From positions 1 to 64,000 of the forward strand of contig JACOEK010000001.1 of the NCBI GenBank assembly GCA_024998595.1: 64,000 nt of DNA, in the 5' to 3' direction. How positions within the stretch are numbered: position 1 is the first letter of the stretch; the number at the start of each line of letters is the position of its first letter. This DNA comes from Nitrospira sp. Its GTDB lineage: Bacteria > Nitrospirota > Nitrospiria > Nitrospirales > Nitrospiraceae. The notes beneath the pieces were generated by a model. It searched no databases. It was not told where the DNA came from and saw nothing but the letters and a program-made list of their open reading frames with translations. A program made the position numbers and the translations under genes. Below are positions 25,049 through 33,860 of the stretch, in pieces.

Positions 25049-25417
25049 ATGCCGCACGTTGTCGTGGAGGGGGCCGGTGACCTTCATGCGCTCTATCAGA
25101 ATTTTGCTCCGATTCTGCAGCGGGCTGAACAGGAGATCCTCAAGGTTCAGGAATTCTATTTGGCCAAGAGCGGCAGGGAGGCGCTGCTCGACGCGGTCGT
25201 GATCGAGCAAGGGGTGGCACGGAGCTTTTTTATTCAGTTGAAACAGCACGAGGGCACGATTACCGTCCGCCTGCTGCCCGCAACGGATCCTGAAAAAACT
25301 CCGGCGGTAAAAAAAGCGATGGCGCTCGTGGCGCGATTCATTCGAACCGTGTGTCCGGCGAGTCGGTACGGAAAGACCAATCTGCAGGAATTCTTAGAAG
25401 TCGGCAGTGGGAAGTAG
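25049..25417 (+). CDS. Hypothetical protein of the light-regulon operon
   Basis: The 122-residue soluble protein starts ten bases after the DUF523/DUF1722 gene with an AAAGGA ahead of the ATG. It contains two helices (LYQNFAPILQRAEQEILKVQ, AMALVARFIRTVCPASRYG) and a central beta region (FFIQLKQHEGTITVRLLP). No domain is recognised. The genetic context suggests a role in photo-oxidative stress. Confidence 0.65.
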   Translation: MPHVVVEGAGDLHALYQNFAPILQRAEQEILKVQEFYLAKSGREALLDAVVIEQGVARSFFIQLKQHEGTITVRLLPATDPEKTPAVKKAMALVARFIRTVCPASRYGKTNLQEFLEVGSGK

Positions 25418-25456
25418 GCGTCGATCGGTGGGACATTCAATGGGAGGAATGAGGAG

Positions 25457-25966
25457 ATGGCCACAGTGCGGAAAGGTGTGATTTTGGTGGGACACGGCGG
25501 GATTCCACGGGGTTGTCCTCAAGACATGGTCACGAAACTGAAACGGCTTGAGGGGCAACGGCGCGCGGCGAAGCAACCGGCCTCGGCTGAAGAGATGGAG
25601 TTGGACGCCAAGATTCGCCAATGGCCGAGAAATGCGGAGACGGATCCCTATCAGGCAGGGCTTGAAGCGGTGGCCGCGCAGTTGCGCGCGAGTCTTGGAG
25701 ACGTGTTGTTTGCGGTGGCCTATAACGAGTTTTGCGCACCGACATTAGAAGAATCGGTCGAGCAACTCGCCAAGCAAGGCGCGACTCAGATTACCGTCGC
25801 CACCACGATGTTTACGCCGGGCGGGTCGCACTCCGAAGTGGAGATTCCGGAAATTCTGGAACATCTCCGGCCCCTGTATCCCGGGGTCGAGCTTCGGTAT
25901 GCCTGGCCGTTTGACCTGGGGCTGGTCGCGGGGACGCTGGCTGAACAGGTCCGGCGGTTCTCCTGA
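25457..25966 (+). CDS. CbiX/SirB-family chelatase-like protein
   Basis: The 169-residue protein has the CbiX layout: N-terminal ILVGHGGIPRG with H13 and a second metal-site region TTMFTPGGSHSEVEIP with H125. Sirohydrochlorin chelatases insert cobalt or iron into tetrapyrroles on the way to B12, siroheme or heme. A charged insertion (about residues 28-60) replaces part of the usual N-terminal fold. Its location at the end of a run governed by a B12-binding regulator suggests a tetrapyrrole link, but the metal and substrate are unknown. Confidence 0.8.
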   Translation: MATVRKGVILVGHGGIPRGCPQDMVTKLKRLEGQRRAAKQPASAEEMELDAKIRQWPRNAETDPYQAGLEAVAAQLRASLGDVLFAVAYNEFCAPTLEESVEQLAKQGATQITVATTMFTPGGSHSEVEIPEILEHLRPLYPGVELRYAWPFDLGLVAGTLAEQVRRFS

Positions 25967-26154
25967 TCGGTCGCGAATGGATCGTGCGGTCTTGTGAACG
26001 TGGCTGATTGATCATACGCGGCAGATACGTCTCTCTCCTCGGTGAATCACCGTTTCATCTGCTTCCGGACCGGTGTAGAATCATCCGCCGTTGGGAGGCC
26101 CGTAAAGCCGTGGTGGCTTGATGAAACGGCCTTCAAAGGAGCACAGGACCTATC

Positions 26155-26730
26155 ATGCTGCAAGACGAACTTATCGCCGCGTTTCACAAGACGCAGTCGT
26201 TCAAATGGGATCCGAAAGGCGGCTTTAAGCTTGCCTCGGGGTTGCTTAGTCCGTTTTATGTCGATTGCCGGACACTGATGGCGTTTCCCCACGCTCGCCA
26301 TCTGGTGGCCAAGAAGGCCTGCGAGGTGATCAAGGATTTGCAGGTTGATTGTCTCGGAGGACTGGAGATCGGGGCGATCTCCATCGCCACCTCCATCTCG
26401 GATTATGCCTATTCGGCATCTCCCAGCCGGGAGTGGCGCACCTTTTTCGTGCGGAAACAGGCCAAGGACCACGGACTCGGTCGATTGGTTGAAGGTGTTG
26501 TGCGGACGGGAGATCGCGCCCTCATCGTCGATGATGTCTTAACCTCCGGCGGATCTGTGGTGAAAGCGATTGTCGCGGCTCGTGAAGCCGGGTTGAAAGT
26601 CACAGACGCGCTCGTGATCGTCGATCGTAAAGAACAGGATGGCCGCGCTCGTGTGGAACAGACGGGAGTGAGCGTCATGAGTCTCCTCACGATTGATGAT
26701 CTGATGAAAGGAGGTCCCATTCCTCTCTGA
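26155..26730 (+). CDS. pyrE: Orotate phosphoribosyltransferase
   Basis: The 191-residue protein converts orotate and PRPP to orotidine 5'-phosphate in pyrimidine synthesis. It shows FKLASGLLSPFYVDCR at the orotate site, GGLEIGAISIATSI, FFVRKQAKDHG in the mobile catalytic loop and the PRPP motif ALIVDDVLTSGGSV. AAAGGAG lies upstream of the ATG. A possible promoter (TTTCAT at 26053, TAGAAT at 26076, 17-base spacer) precedes it, so it is probably not part of the light-regulon operon. Confidence 0.96.
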   Translation: MLQDELIAAFHKTQSFKWDPKGGFKLASGLLSPFYVDCRTLMAFPHARHLVAKKACEVIKDLQVDCLGGLEIGAISIATSISDYAYSASPSREWRTFFVRKQAKDHGLGRLVEGVVRTGDRALIVDDVLTSGGSVVKAIVAAREAGLKVTDALVIVDRKEQDGRARVEQTGVSVMSLLTIDDLMKGGPIPL

Positions 26731-27042
26731 CTATTTGCACTGGAACTGAATGCCCCAACGTCGTTCTTCCACAATGTCGTTCGATCCAGCGACAGGACTG
26801 GCCTGGCGAAGCCGGCCCTTCGTTTCCCCTTCTCGAACGATCAAATACCCTCCCTGGCATTTCTGTTCCATCAGATGCACCGCTTCTTTTCGGAATGACG
26901 AAAGCAGGTTGCCTTGTTCGACTCGATAGGGATACACGACAACACCTCCGTCGGCGCTGTCCTTCACGAGAAGGGCCCCCTCTCCGCAGCTTACAAGGAA
27001 CAGGGGTACAGCAAGGACCGTCCAGCTTGACCAACTTTTCAT
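26731..27042 (-). CDS. Small lipoprotein
   Basis: The 103-residue protein was read from the second ATG (27042), giving a typical signal sequence (KSWSSWTVLAVPLFLVSC) ending in the lipobox LVSC. The mature part is small, ending RRWGIQFQCK. It converges with pyrE, whose stop codon directly abuts this stop. No family is recognised; attachment to the membrane is inferred from the lipobox. Confidence 0.68.
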   Translation of the reverse strand: MKSWSSWTVLAVPLFLVSCGEGALLVKDSADGGVVVYPYRVEQGNLLSSFRKEAVHLMEQKCQGGYLIVREGETKGRLRQASPVAGSNDIVEERRWGIQFQCK

Positions 27043-27105
27043 ACGGCTTTTATCATACAGCATGTGTCACAGACCTATTCCGGCTTGCGAAAAGGAGAGA
27101 TGGCC

Positions 27106-27531
27106 ATGAGATACGGGACTTCTATCATGTGCGCGGTCTTTCTGTGCGGTCTTCTACTCGATGGCGCTCCCTCGGCCGTCGCCTATCATTCCTATGTGCT
27201 GAGCGTGCAGCAATTGCGGGCCGGCCTCGTGAAGGCGCCTTCGACGAGTGCCAAGGGTTTTGTCCTGGTCGATGTGCGTTCCCCTGAAGAGCATGCATCC
27301 GGCATGATTCCCGGCACGGACCTTAACATCGACTTCCGTGACATGAAATCTCGCCATCGAGAACTCGGGGCAAAGTTGGATGATCATATCGTCGTCTACT
27401 GCCAGTCTGGTCATCGCAGCAATATTGCCGCGGAGACGCTGGCGGATTTGGGCTATACGCATGTCTACAATGTGGTGGGAAGCATGAACGCCTGGACCGA
27501 GGCCGGGTTTCCCGTCTCCCCTGGCCGCTAG
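27106..27531 (+). CDS. Periplasmic rhodanese-like sulfurtransferase
   Basis: The 141-residue protein starts at the ATG at 27106, eight bases after AAAGGAG; an ATG six bases earlier is too close. A signal peptide ends around SAVAYH. The single rhodanese domain has VLVDVRSPEEHASGMIPG and the active-site loop VYCQSGHRSNIAA with the catalytic cysteine. It would transfer sulfane sulfur, for example from thiosulfate or persulfides, to an acceptor. It is followed by a convergent gene with only one base between the stop codons. Confidence 0.92.
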   Translation: MRYGTSIMCAVFLCGLLLDGAPSAVAYHSYVLSVQQLRAGLVKAPSTSAKGFVLVDVRSPEEHASGMIPGTDLNIDFRDMKSRHRELGAKLDDHIVVYCQSGHRSNIAAETLADLGYTHVYNVVGSMNAWTEAGFPVSPGR

Positions 27532-27532
27532 G

Positions 27533-28459
27533 TCAGCGTCCGCGAGTTGAGTGTGACGGGTCAGCAGCCGGTGCGCCGCGCGCAGGCGTGCGTGGACTGA
27601 TGCCGATCACGGTCGGCAGCGGGATATGCACACCCATGGTGCCCGCAAGAAGCGATCGCCATCCAGCCTGTGACGTGGTTTCCTGGGCGGCGTGGAGCAG
27701 GTCTGGACTAGCAATAACGTCGGACGATGCGCCTCCATCCATGGCCATGGCCTGCTGAAGCGCGGGCAGTTGCCGATGTAGGCAGTCGGCAAGGTGATGG
27801 AGCGACACCACATCCGCCGTCTTGATCACGAGAATGGCCCCCTGCCCGTCCTCCGCCACTACGGTTTGAAAAGCGCGTTTTCCGCTATCCCGAACCCGAA
27901 GTTTGCCGGTTCGGTCGAATAACATGAGCGACTGTGCGGCTTCCCGGTACAGCGGAGCATCTTCAGTGAACCCCTCGAAGGCGAGGTCCAGCACGCGCGC
28001 CTTCCGGAGCTTTCCGTCGGTGGGCTCGGCGGCGAACAGCCCCTGCCACGAGTGATGCTTCTTGCTGCCGAGCGAACGCCCTTCCTTCAAGAGGACGCCT
28101 AAGTAGGAATAGTCCTCCCGAAACAATCCCGCATTGAACAACACATATGCATCGGTCCGCTGCTGCCAGTCGTGGATCGAAATCGGCGCCCGCAACCCTT
28201 CATCGCGAAACTGATGGATGGAAAAACGATAACGCTCCGGGTCGACCTGCAGCATCAGCAGTGATGGGACCTGAGGGCAGGCCTCAATGGGGTTCCACAG
28301 CGCCACATGCATGCCTGCGGTCAATCGTTCCCACGGGACCGGCTCCGCCGAAGCCGGTCCCGTCTGAAGCACCCCCAGGTGACCGAATGACAGAAGGCAG
28401 ACGCAGATGAGAATCGACCGGCCAAGGGATCGCGACGAGTATCGGCTCTGTGAGATCAT
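27533..28459 (-). CDS. Exported phosphodiester glycosidase (NAGPA)-like protein
   Basis: The 308-residue protein was read from the ATG at 28459; an ATG 12 codons upstream (28495) is possible. A signal peptide (about 1-38) precedes a domain resembling the phosphodiester glycosidase/DUF2233 family: RFSIHQF, DAYVLFNAGLF, SLMLFDRTGKLRV and QAMAMDGGASSDV, the last corresponding to the family's NLDGGGS active-site motif. The substrate is unknown; exported members act on exopolysaccharide or cell-wall-linked sugars. Confidence 0.75.
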   Translation of the reverse strand: MISQSRYSSRSLGRSILICVCLLSFGHLGVLQTGPASAEPVPWERLTAGMHVALWNPIEACPQVPSLLMLQVDPERYRFSIHQFRDEGLRAPISIHDWQQRTDAYVLFNAGLFREDYSYLGVLLKEGRSLGSKKHHSWQGLFAAEPTDGKLRKARVLDLAFEGFTEDAPLYREAAQSLMLFDRTGKLRVRDSGKRAFQTVVAEDGQGAILVIKTADVVSLHHLADCLHRQLPALQQAMAMDGGASSDVIASPDLLHAAQETTSQAGWRSLLAGTMGVHIPLPTVIGISPRTPARGAPAADPSHSTRGR

Positions 28460-28587
28460 CGAAGCACGTGATCTTTCATCGTATTGGCAGGCCATGGCGG
28501 CATGAATTGCCTCGCGCGCCTTCAGTATAAAAAGGATGGGCACAGGGGTCAAATCCGTCGGGAACATTGGGCAGGTGAAATATTTCT

Positions 28588-30228
28588 TTAGGAGGCGCGT
28601 GCAGTGCGCGAGGCTTGGTCAGACGGAGAGTGCGGATGTTGGGTCTGCTGCATTGATTGCGACGATGAGTCGAGCAGGGCGCGCACGGTGCGCAGCAGAA
28701 TGTCCGGAGTGAACGGCTTTTGTAAAAACGTGGTCCGATGGGGGTCCATGCCGCTATTCACAGAGATATCGTCCAAGTACCCCGACATGAACAGAACCCG
28801 TAAGTTCGGCTTGATGACGGAGAGGTGTTGCGCGAGTTCGCGGCCGTTCATGCCCGGCATCACCACATCAGTCAGCAGGAGATCGACGTGATAACTTTGC
28901 TGCGTAGCGGTCAGGCAGGCCTCCACGCCATTTTTCGCTTCAATCACTTGATACCCGGTTTTGACCAATTCATGACGAATCAGGTCGCGCACGCCGCCGT
29001 CGTCCTCGACAAGAAGAATCGTTTCGGATCCCTCGCGTGGCCGGCCTTCTGGTTTTTCGGCGCAGGTGGCCGGCGTCTGTGGATTGGCGCGCGGGAAATA
29101 CAGGTCGAAGGTGGTGCCGTGTCCGACCTGACTCCAGACATCGATTCCGCCCCCGCATGTCGTGACAATTCCGAATACGGTCGAGAGCCCGAGCCCCGTG
29201 CCCTTGTGTTCTTCTTTTGTCGTAAAAAACGGCTCAAATAAGTGGGCGAGGACCTCGGCATCCATGCCGAATCCGGTATCGGTGACCGTCAGTTTGACGT
29301 ATTGTCCCAACGGCAATGGATGGAGATGATGCATGGGGGTGCGCGCGAGTTCAGTTTGCGACGTTTCGATGGCCAGCAGACCCCCGTTGGGCATCGCGTC
29401 CCGGGCGTTCACGACCAAATTCATGAGGACTTGTTCGAGTTGTCCCGGGTCGGCTTTGACATGGCCGTGATGGGGATCGGGGCGGATCACCAGTTGGATA
29501 TCTTCGCCGATGAGGCGACGGAGCATGCCCTCTACATTGCCAAGGATCGAATTCAACGGCAGCACCTGTGGCTCGACCGGTTGCTTGCGGCTGAAGGCCA
29601 TGAGTTGGCGAATTAAACTCGCAGCCCGCTCTCCGGCTTTTTGCATCTCTTCAATCTTCGAGCGAATCGGGTTGCCGGCCGGCAGCTCTCCCAGGAGAAC
29701 CTGGCTATGTCCCATGATGACCGTCAGGAGATTGTTGAAGTCGTGGGCGAGTCCTCCGGCGAGGCGGCCGACGGCTTCCATTTTCTGCGCCTGACGAAAT
29801 TGCTTCTCGCTCATGCGTAACGCTTCTTCTGCCCGCCTGCGTTCAAGGCGCTCATCAAGGTCGCGCAGGGTTCGTTTGATGGACGGCACCAACCGGCCCA
29901 GGCGTTGCTTGAAGATGTAGTCGGTGGCTCCTCGCTGCATCATGTCGATGGCGAATTCCTCGCCCTGCGTCGCGGAGACAAAAAGGAAAGGGACGTCTGG
30001 ATGCAGCGTCCGAGCGAGGCCGAGTGCGGCTGCTCCGTCGAAGTCGGGGACTGTGGTGTCGGCGAGAATGAGGCTGAAGCCTTCCTGGCGGAGTGCCGCC
30101 AGAAACTCCTCACGCGTCTGGACGCGCTTGGGTTGGCAGAGAATGCCGGCTTCCCGGAGCGTGGAGTCAATCAGTTCCGCGTCCGCCGGGTTGCTCTCAA
30201 GATGGATGAATCGCAGAGGCTGAGGCAT
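28588..30228 (-). CDS. Hybrid histidine kinase (REC-HisKA-HATPase-REC)
   Basis: The 546-residue cytoplasmic protein starts with a receiver domain (about 5-125; LILADTTVPDFDG), then a HisKA H-box (GGLAHDFNNLLTVIMGHSQ), a complete HATPase (LMNLVVNARDAMPNGG, DTGFGM, GTGLGLS) and a C-terminal receiver (ILLVEDDGGVRDL, LLLTDVVMPGMNG). It is the third gene of an operon with the CHASE3 kinase and a single receiver; its N-terminal receiver could accept phosphate from that kinase, forming a relay. No DNA-binding output is present. Confidence 0.93.
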   Translation of the reverse strand: MPQPLRFIHLESNPADAELIDSTLREAGILCQPKRVQTREEFLAALRQEGFSLILADTTVPDFDGAAALGLARTLHPDVPFLFVSATQGEEFAIDMMQRGATDYIFKQRLGRLVPSIKRTLRDLDERLERRRAEEALRMSEKQFRQAQKMEAVGRLAGGLAHDFNNLLTVIMGHSQVLLGELPAGNPIRSKIEEMQKAGERAASLIRQLMAFSRKQPVEPQVLPLNSILGNVEGMLRRLIGEDIQLVIRPDPHHGHVKADPGQLEQVLMNLVVNARDAMPNGGLLAIETSQTELARTPMHHLHPLPLGQYVKLTVTDTGFGMDAEVLAHLFEPFFTTKEEHKGTGLGLSTVFGIVTTCGGGIDVWSQVGHGTTFDLYFPRANPQTPATCAEKPEGRPREGSETILLVEDDGGVRDLIRHELVKTGYQVIEAKNGVEACLTATQQSYHVDLLLTDVVMPGMNGRELAQHLSVIKPNLRVLFMSGYLDDISVNSGMDPHRTTFLQKPFTPDILLRTVRALLDSSSQSMQQTQHPHSPSDQASRTARAS

Positions 30229-30248
30229 CGTCTCATCGAGATCGGAGG

Positions 30249-30716
30249 TTAGGTGGACCGGCCGGCCACCCGGCTTGCTCCTTCGGGCGGAGGTTCATTG
30301 ATCATTCCCCAGAACACGCCAAGTTCTTTGACCGCCTTCAGGAACTGATGAAACTCGACCGGTTTGACGACATAGGCATTGGCGCCGAGAGCATAACTTT
30401 CAGCCAGGTCCCGTTCTTCGCGGGAGGATGTGAGCATGACGACGGGGATAGGCCTCAGCGCGGCGTCGTTCTTGATCGTGCGCAAGACCTCAAGGCCGTC
30501 GACCTTGGGCATTTTCAGATCGAGCAGGACCACTGCCGGATTGCCTTGGAGACGCGCTTTGAAATGGCCTCGGCAGTAAAGGTAGTCCAACACTTCCGCG
30601 CCGTCATGGCAGAGGATGACCTTGTCGGCCAAATGATGCTCTTCCATGGCTGCGAGCGCCAATTCGGCGTCACGCGGATTGTCTTCAGCAAGCAAAATGG
30701 GTTTAGATACGGTCAT
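30249..30716 (-). CDS. Rcp1-like single-domain response regulator
   Basis: The 155-residue receiver has ILLAEDNPRDAELA, VVLLDLKMPKVDG (phospho-acceptor Asp), VVMLTSSREERD and AYVVKPVEF. The LAEDNPRDAEL start is characteristic of Rcp1-type receivers that pair with phytochrome-like or bacteriophytochrome-like kinases. Its start overlaps the stop of the CHASE3 kinase by four bases, so it is the probable direct partner of that kinase. Confidence 0.93.
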   Translation of the reverse strand: MTVSKPILLAEDNPRDAELALAAMEEHHLADKVILCHDGAEVLDYLYCRGHFKARLQGNPAVVLLDLKMPKVDGLEVLRTIKNDAALRPIPVVMLTSSREERDLAESYALGANAYVVKPVEFHQFLKAVKELGVFWGMINEPPPEGASRVAGRST

Positions 30717-32206
30717 GCTGCAGGCCTCACTCTCGGGAGGCTGACATAAAAGGTGGCGCCTTCTCCGAGGGCACCTTCCGCCCAGGTTTTCCCCCCGTGC
30801 CGATGAATAATTCGTCTGACATTGGCCAGACCAATGCCGGTCCCTTCGAACTCATCCGCTCGATGAAGCCGTTGAAACACCCCAAAGAGCTTGTTGGCGT
30901 AACGCATATCGAATCCTACCCCATTATCGCGTACGAATAACACCACTTCATCCGGTCCGTTGTCCAGACTGCCGATTTCAATCATAGCTTGCGGCCGAGT
31001 CCCGGTAAATTTAATTGCATTCGCAATCAGATTCATAAAGACCTGCCGCAACATGGCGGCGTCTCCCGTGACCTCAGGGAGTTGAGCGATTGTCCACGAG
31101 ATGACGCGATCTTGCAAGTCATGTCGAAGATCGTGCCGCAGGGAGGCGATTAATTGGTTCAGATTGACCGTCCCGTGCAACATTTCCTGCCGTCCCATGC
31201 GCGAGAACACCAAGAGATCGTCGATGAGTTGTCCCATTCGGGTGGCGGATTCCGAAATGGTCTGTAAGTAGCGTTTTGCCTTGTCATCGAGAGAGATCGA
31301 TGCGGCCTTGGCGAGGAGCGACGCATAGCCGTCGATATGCCGGAGCGGTGCGCGCAAGTCGTGCGAGACGGAGTAGCTGAACGCCTCCAGTTCCTTATTC
31401 GCGGATTCAAGGAGTTCTCCCCGGCGGTGGAGCTCGTCGGCAATCCGGCGCCGCTCGGTAATATCATGGCGGATCAGGTAGTACACGGCCGCGAGGAGCA
31501 CGAAGAGCAAGAGGGCCCCTATCGTCAACAGAATGATGCTGGAGCGAGTGGTCGTCGTCGATTCAATGACCCGTTGTGCGAGTGCCTTGGTTTCTTCCTG
31601 ATCCATCTGGGCTTGCAGATGTCGGGCTGAGTCGAGTGCGGTTTTGGCGACCCCCGTGAGTGCCATCCCTCGCACCGAGTCAAAGCCTGTCTTGGCACGT
31701 AGTTCGATGGCAGCGCGTTCTTCCTGCAATTGTTGAGTGATCAAATGCTCGAGATCGCTCACATGGGCGCGCTGTGTGCTGTCCGGATCGGTGAGCTCCC
31801 GGAGATAGCGAATATATTCCGGGGCGCGTTCCCGGAGGCTGTTATAGGCGGCCAGGTAGCTCTCGTCTCCGGTGACGAGGAACCGCCGGTGGCCATTCTC
31901 CGCGTCGTCTATGGCTTCTCCGGTTGCGCCGAGAAATTGAATGAACTCGTGACTCCGTTGGTCCAAGTGGCCATTCCGAATGAGGACCGTCATGTTGCGG
32001 TAGGAAATGGCAGAGATGACCAGGATGCCGGCAAATACGAGCCCGAATCCAGCCAGGACCCGCTGTTCGATCGATCGCTTCTGAAAAGTCTGAAACAGCG
32101 GCGTGAGGAATGAGGCTCGGCCAGCACTCTGCTCAGCCTGCGGGGAGGCAGGCAATGGGGCGTCGAGTCCGACGTCAACGGATTGGTGGCGGTTCGGTTC
32201 GTCCAT
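30713..32206 (-). CDS. Membrane histidine kinase with CHASE3 sensor domain
   Basis: The 497-residue protein was read from the ATG at 32206. Two transmembrane helices (about residues 55-75 and 222-244) flank a periplasmic CHASE3 domain (about 80-215; GEAIDDAENGHRRFLVTGDESYL). The cytoplasmic part has a HisKA H-box (FSYSVSHDLRAPLRHIDGY), N-box LMNLIANAIKFTG, DNGVGFD and GTGIGLANV. This arrangement resembles phytochrome-type kinases with the photosensory module replaced by CHASE3. The stimulus is unknown. Confidence 0.93.
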   Translation of the reverse strand: MDEPNRHQSVDVGLDAPLPASPQAEQSAGRASFLTPLFQTFQKRSIEQRVLAGFGLVFAGILVISAISYRNMTVLIRNGHLDQRSHEFIQFLGATGEAIDDAENGHRRFLVTGDESYLAAYNSLRERAPEYIRYLRELTDPDSTQRAHVSDLEHLITQQLQEERAAIELRAKTGFDSVRGMALTGVAKTALDSARHLQAQMDQEETKALAQRVIESTTTTRSSIILLTIGALLLFVLLAAVYYLIRHDITERRRIADELHRRGELLESANKELEAFSYSVSHDLRAPLRHIDGYASLLAKAASISLDDKAKRYLQTISESATRMGQLIDDLLVFSRMGRQEMLHGTVNLNQLIASLRHDLRHDLQDRVISWTIAQLPEVTGDAAMLRQVFMNLIANAIKFTGTRPQAMIEIGSLDNGPDEVVLFVRDNGVGFDMRYANKLFGVFQRLHRADEFEGTGIGLANVRRIIHRHGGKTWAEGALGEGATFYVSLPRVRPAA

Positions 32207-32363
32207 GCCCAATGTGAAAGCTCCGGAGAGATGCGGACTGGAGCCGGGAATGCGCGTCAATGACTGTGGTGCAGCCGGGAGACTGCACAGCCTATTGTAT
32301 CAGAAGGTATTGATTCGCGAAGAGAATTGATGGAAACCGAGAACCGGAACTCCGAACTGAGCT

Positions 32364-33860
32364 TCAGCCTCCGAACGGAGTGACCGGCGGAGGAATGGAC
32401 GCGGCAGGTCCGACGAGATTTGAAAACATCAGCGTGGCAGCCACAGCCCAGTCGAGGAACGGTTGCGGATAAATGCCGATCACGAGCGTTCCGGCTAGTC
32501 CGACATAGATCACCGCTCGCAAGGGGCCAGAGGTCTTGATGGGGGAGGAGTCGAGCGGTTCGTTGATGTACATCTTCTTCACGACGATCAGATAGTAATA
32601 CATCGAGACGACGATATTGACGAGGCCAACGGTAATCAGAATGTAGAGACCTTCTTTGATGGCGGCGACAAAGATATACAGCTTTCCGATAAAACCGGCG
32701 AGCGGAGGTACCCCTGCTAGAGAAAGCAGAAAAATTAACATGGCGAATGCGAGAAACGGTGACCGCCGGTTGAGTCCGCGATAATCATCGATCTCATCAC
32801 TCCCCAGCGAATTGCTGATCGCCATGATGACCGCGAAGGCGCCGAGGTTCGCAAAGAGGTAAGTCAAGAGGTAGAACAGAATGGAGTCGGTGCCCATTTT
32901 GGTTCCTGCGGCCAGACCGATCAGGACGTTGCCGACCTGGGCGATACCGGAATAGGCCAGCAGGCGCTTAATGTTTCGTTGTGCAATGGCTACGATATTG
33001 CCGTAGGTCATGGATAGGATCGAGGCGGCAACAATGAGCAATGCCCAAGCCGGTTTGAAAGTCGCCAAGGCGACGAGGAACAGCCGGAGCAGGATAGCGA
33101 AGGCGGCGACTTTCGGCGCGATGGACAAGAAGGCGGTCACAGGGGTCGGTGCGCCATGATACGTATCCGGGATCCACGAGTGGAAGGGGACGGCGCCGAT
33201 CTTGAAACCCAATGCCGCGAAGATCAGCAGGAAGCCGATGACCAGTCCCGTGGTCGGGTTCGCGCCGGTCATGTCCGAAAAGACAAGTTTGCCGGTTTCG
33301 CCGTACACGAGGCTGATACCGTACGCCAGCAATCCCGCCGCAAAGACGCCAAGGATGAAGAACTTGAGGCCTGCCTCGTTCGATGCCATGTCGTCACGGA
33401 GATAGGAGACGAGGACGTAAAATCCGAAGGTCGCGAATTCGAGTGTGACGAAGAGTGACAAAAGATCGTTGGCGGAGGCCATGAACATCATGCCTAGCGC
33501 CGACATTGCGACGAGGAAGTAATATTCGCCTCGGAACAGAGAGAACCGATGCACATAGTCGATCGAGAGGAGAATGACCAGGATGGTCGCCACAAGGATC
33601 ATGACTTTGAAGAAGATCGCCATTCGATCCACGACGAACATCTTCCCGAACAAGGTACCGGTGATGCCGGTTACGTCGAACCAGGCGAGGCAGGCCAGCG
33701 TGACGAGCACTCCAAAGATGGTCAGGTAGGCCAACTGTTCCTGCACGATGCGCTTGAACGAAAAATCAACGGCTAGGACGACGCACAGCCAGAGCGTGAG
33801 AAACAGCTCGGGAAGCAGGAGGAGCAGATCGCTGGCCGAAAGCGTGAGGGAAAAAGTCAT
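32364..33860 (-). CDS. nuoN: NADH-quinone oxidoreductase subunit N
   Basis: The 498-residue antiporter-like membrane subunit has about 14 membrane helices. The Proton_antipo_M region (about 130-420) includes VPFHSWIPDTYHGAPTPV and LLAYSGIAQVGNVLIGL, with charged residues that carry protons in this family. It closes the nuo operon; its start overlaps the nuoM stop by four bases. Confidence 0.96.
   Translation of the reverse strand: MTFSLTLSASDLLLLLPELFLTLWLCVVLAVDFSFKRIVQEQLAYLTIFGVLVTLACLAWFDVTGITGTLFGKMFVVDRMAIFFKVMILVATILVILLSIDYVHRFSLFRGEYYFLVAMSALGMMFMASANDLLSLFVTLEFATFGFYVLVSYLRDDMASNEAGLKFFILGVFAAGLLAYGISLVYGETGKLVFSDMTGANPTTGLVIGFLLIFAALGFKIGAVPFHSWIPDTYHGAPTPVTAFLSIAPKVAAFAILLRLFLVALATFKPAWALLIVAASILSMTYGNIVAIAQRNIKRLLAYSGIAQVGNVLIGLAAGTKMGTDSILFYLLTYLFANLGAFAVIMAISNSLGSDEIDDYRGLNRRSPFLAFAMLIFLLSLAGVPPLAGFIGKLYIFVAAIKEGLYILITVGLVNIVVSMYYYLIVVKKMYINEPLDSSPIKTSGPLRAVIYVGLAGTLVIGIYPQPFLDWAVAATLMFSNLVGPAASIPPPVTPFGG

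Noticed and set aside
25000-26155. Cobalamin riboswitch ahead of the CbiX-like gene
   Set aside because: The gap before that gene is only about 40 bases, too short for a cobalamin riboswitch, and no B12-box-like sequence is visible.
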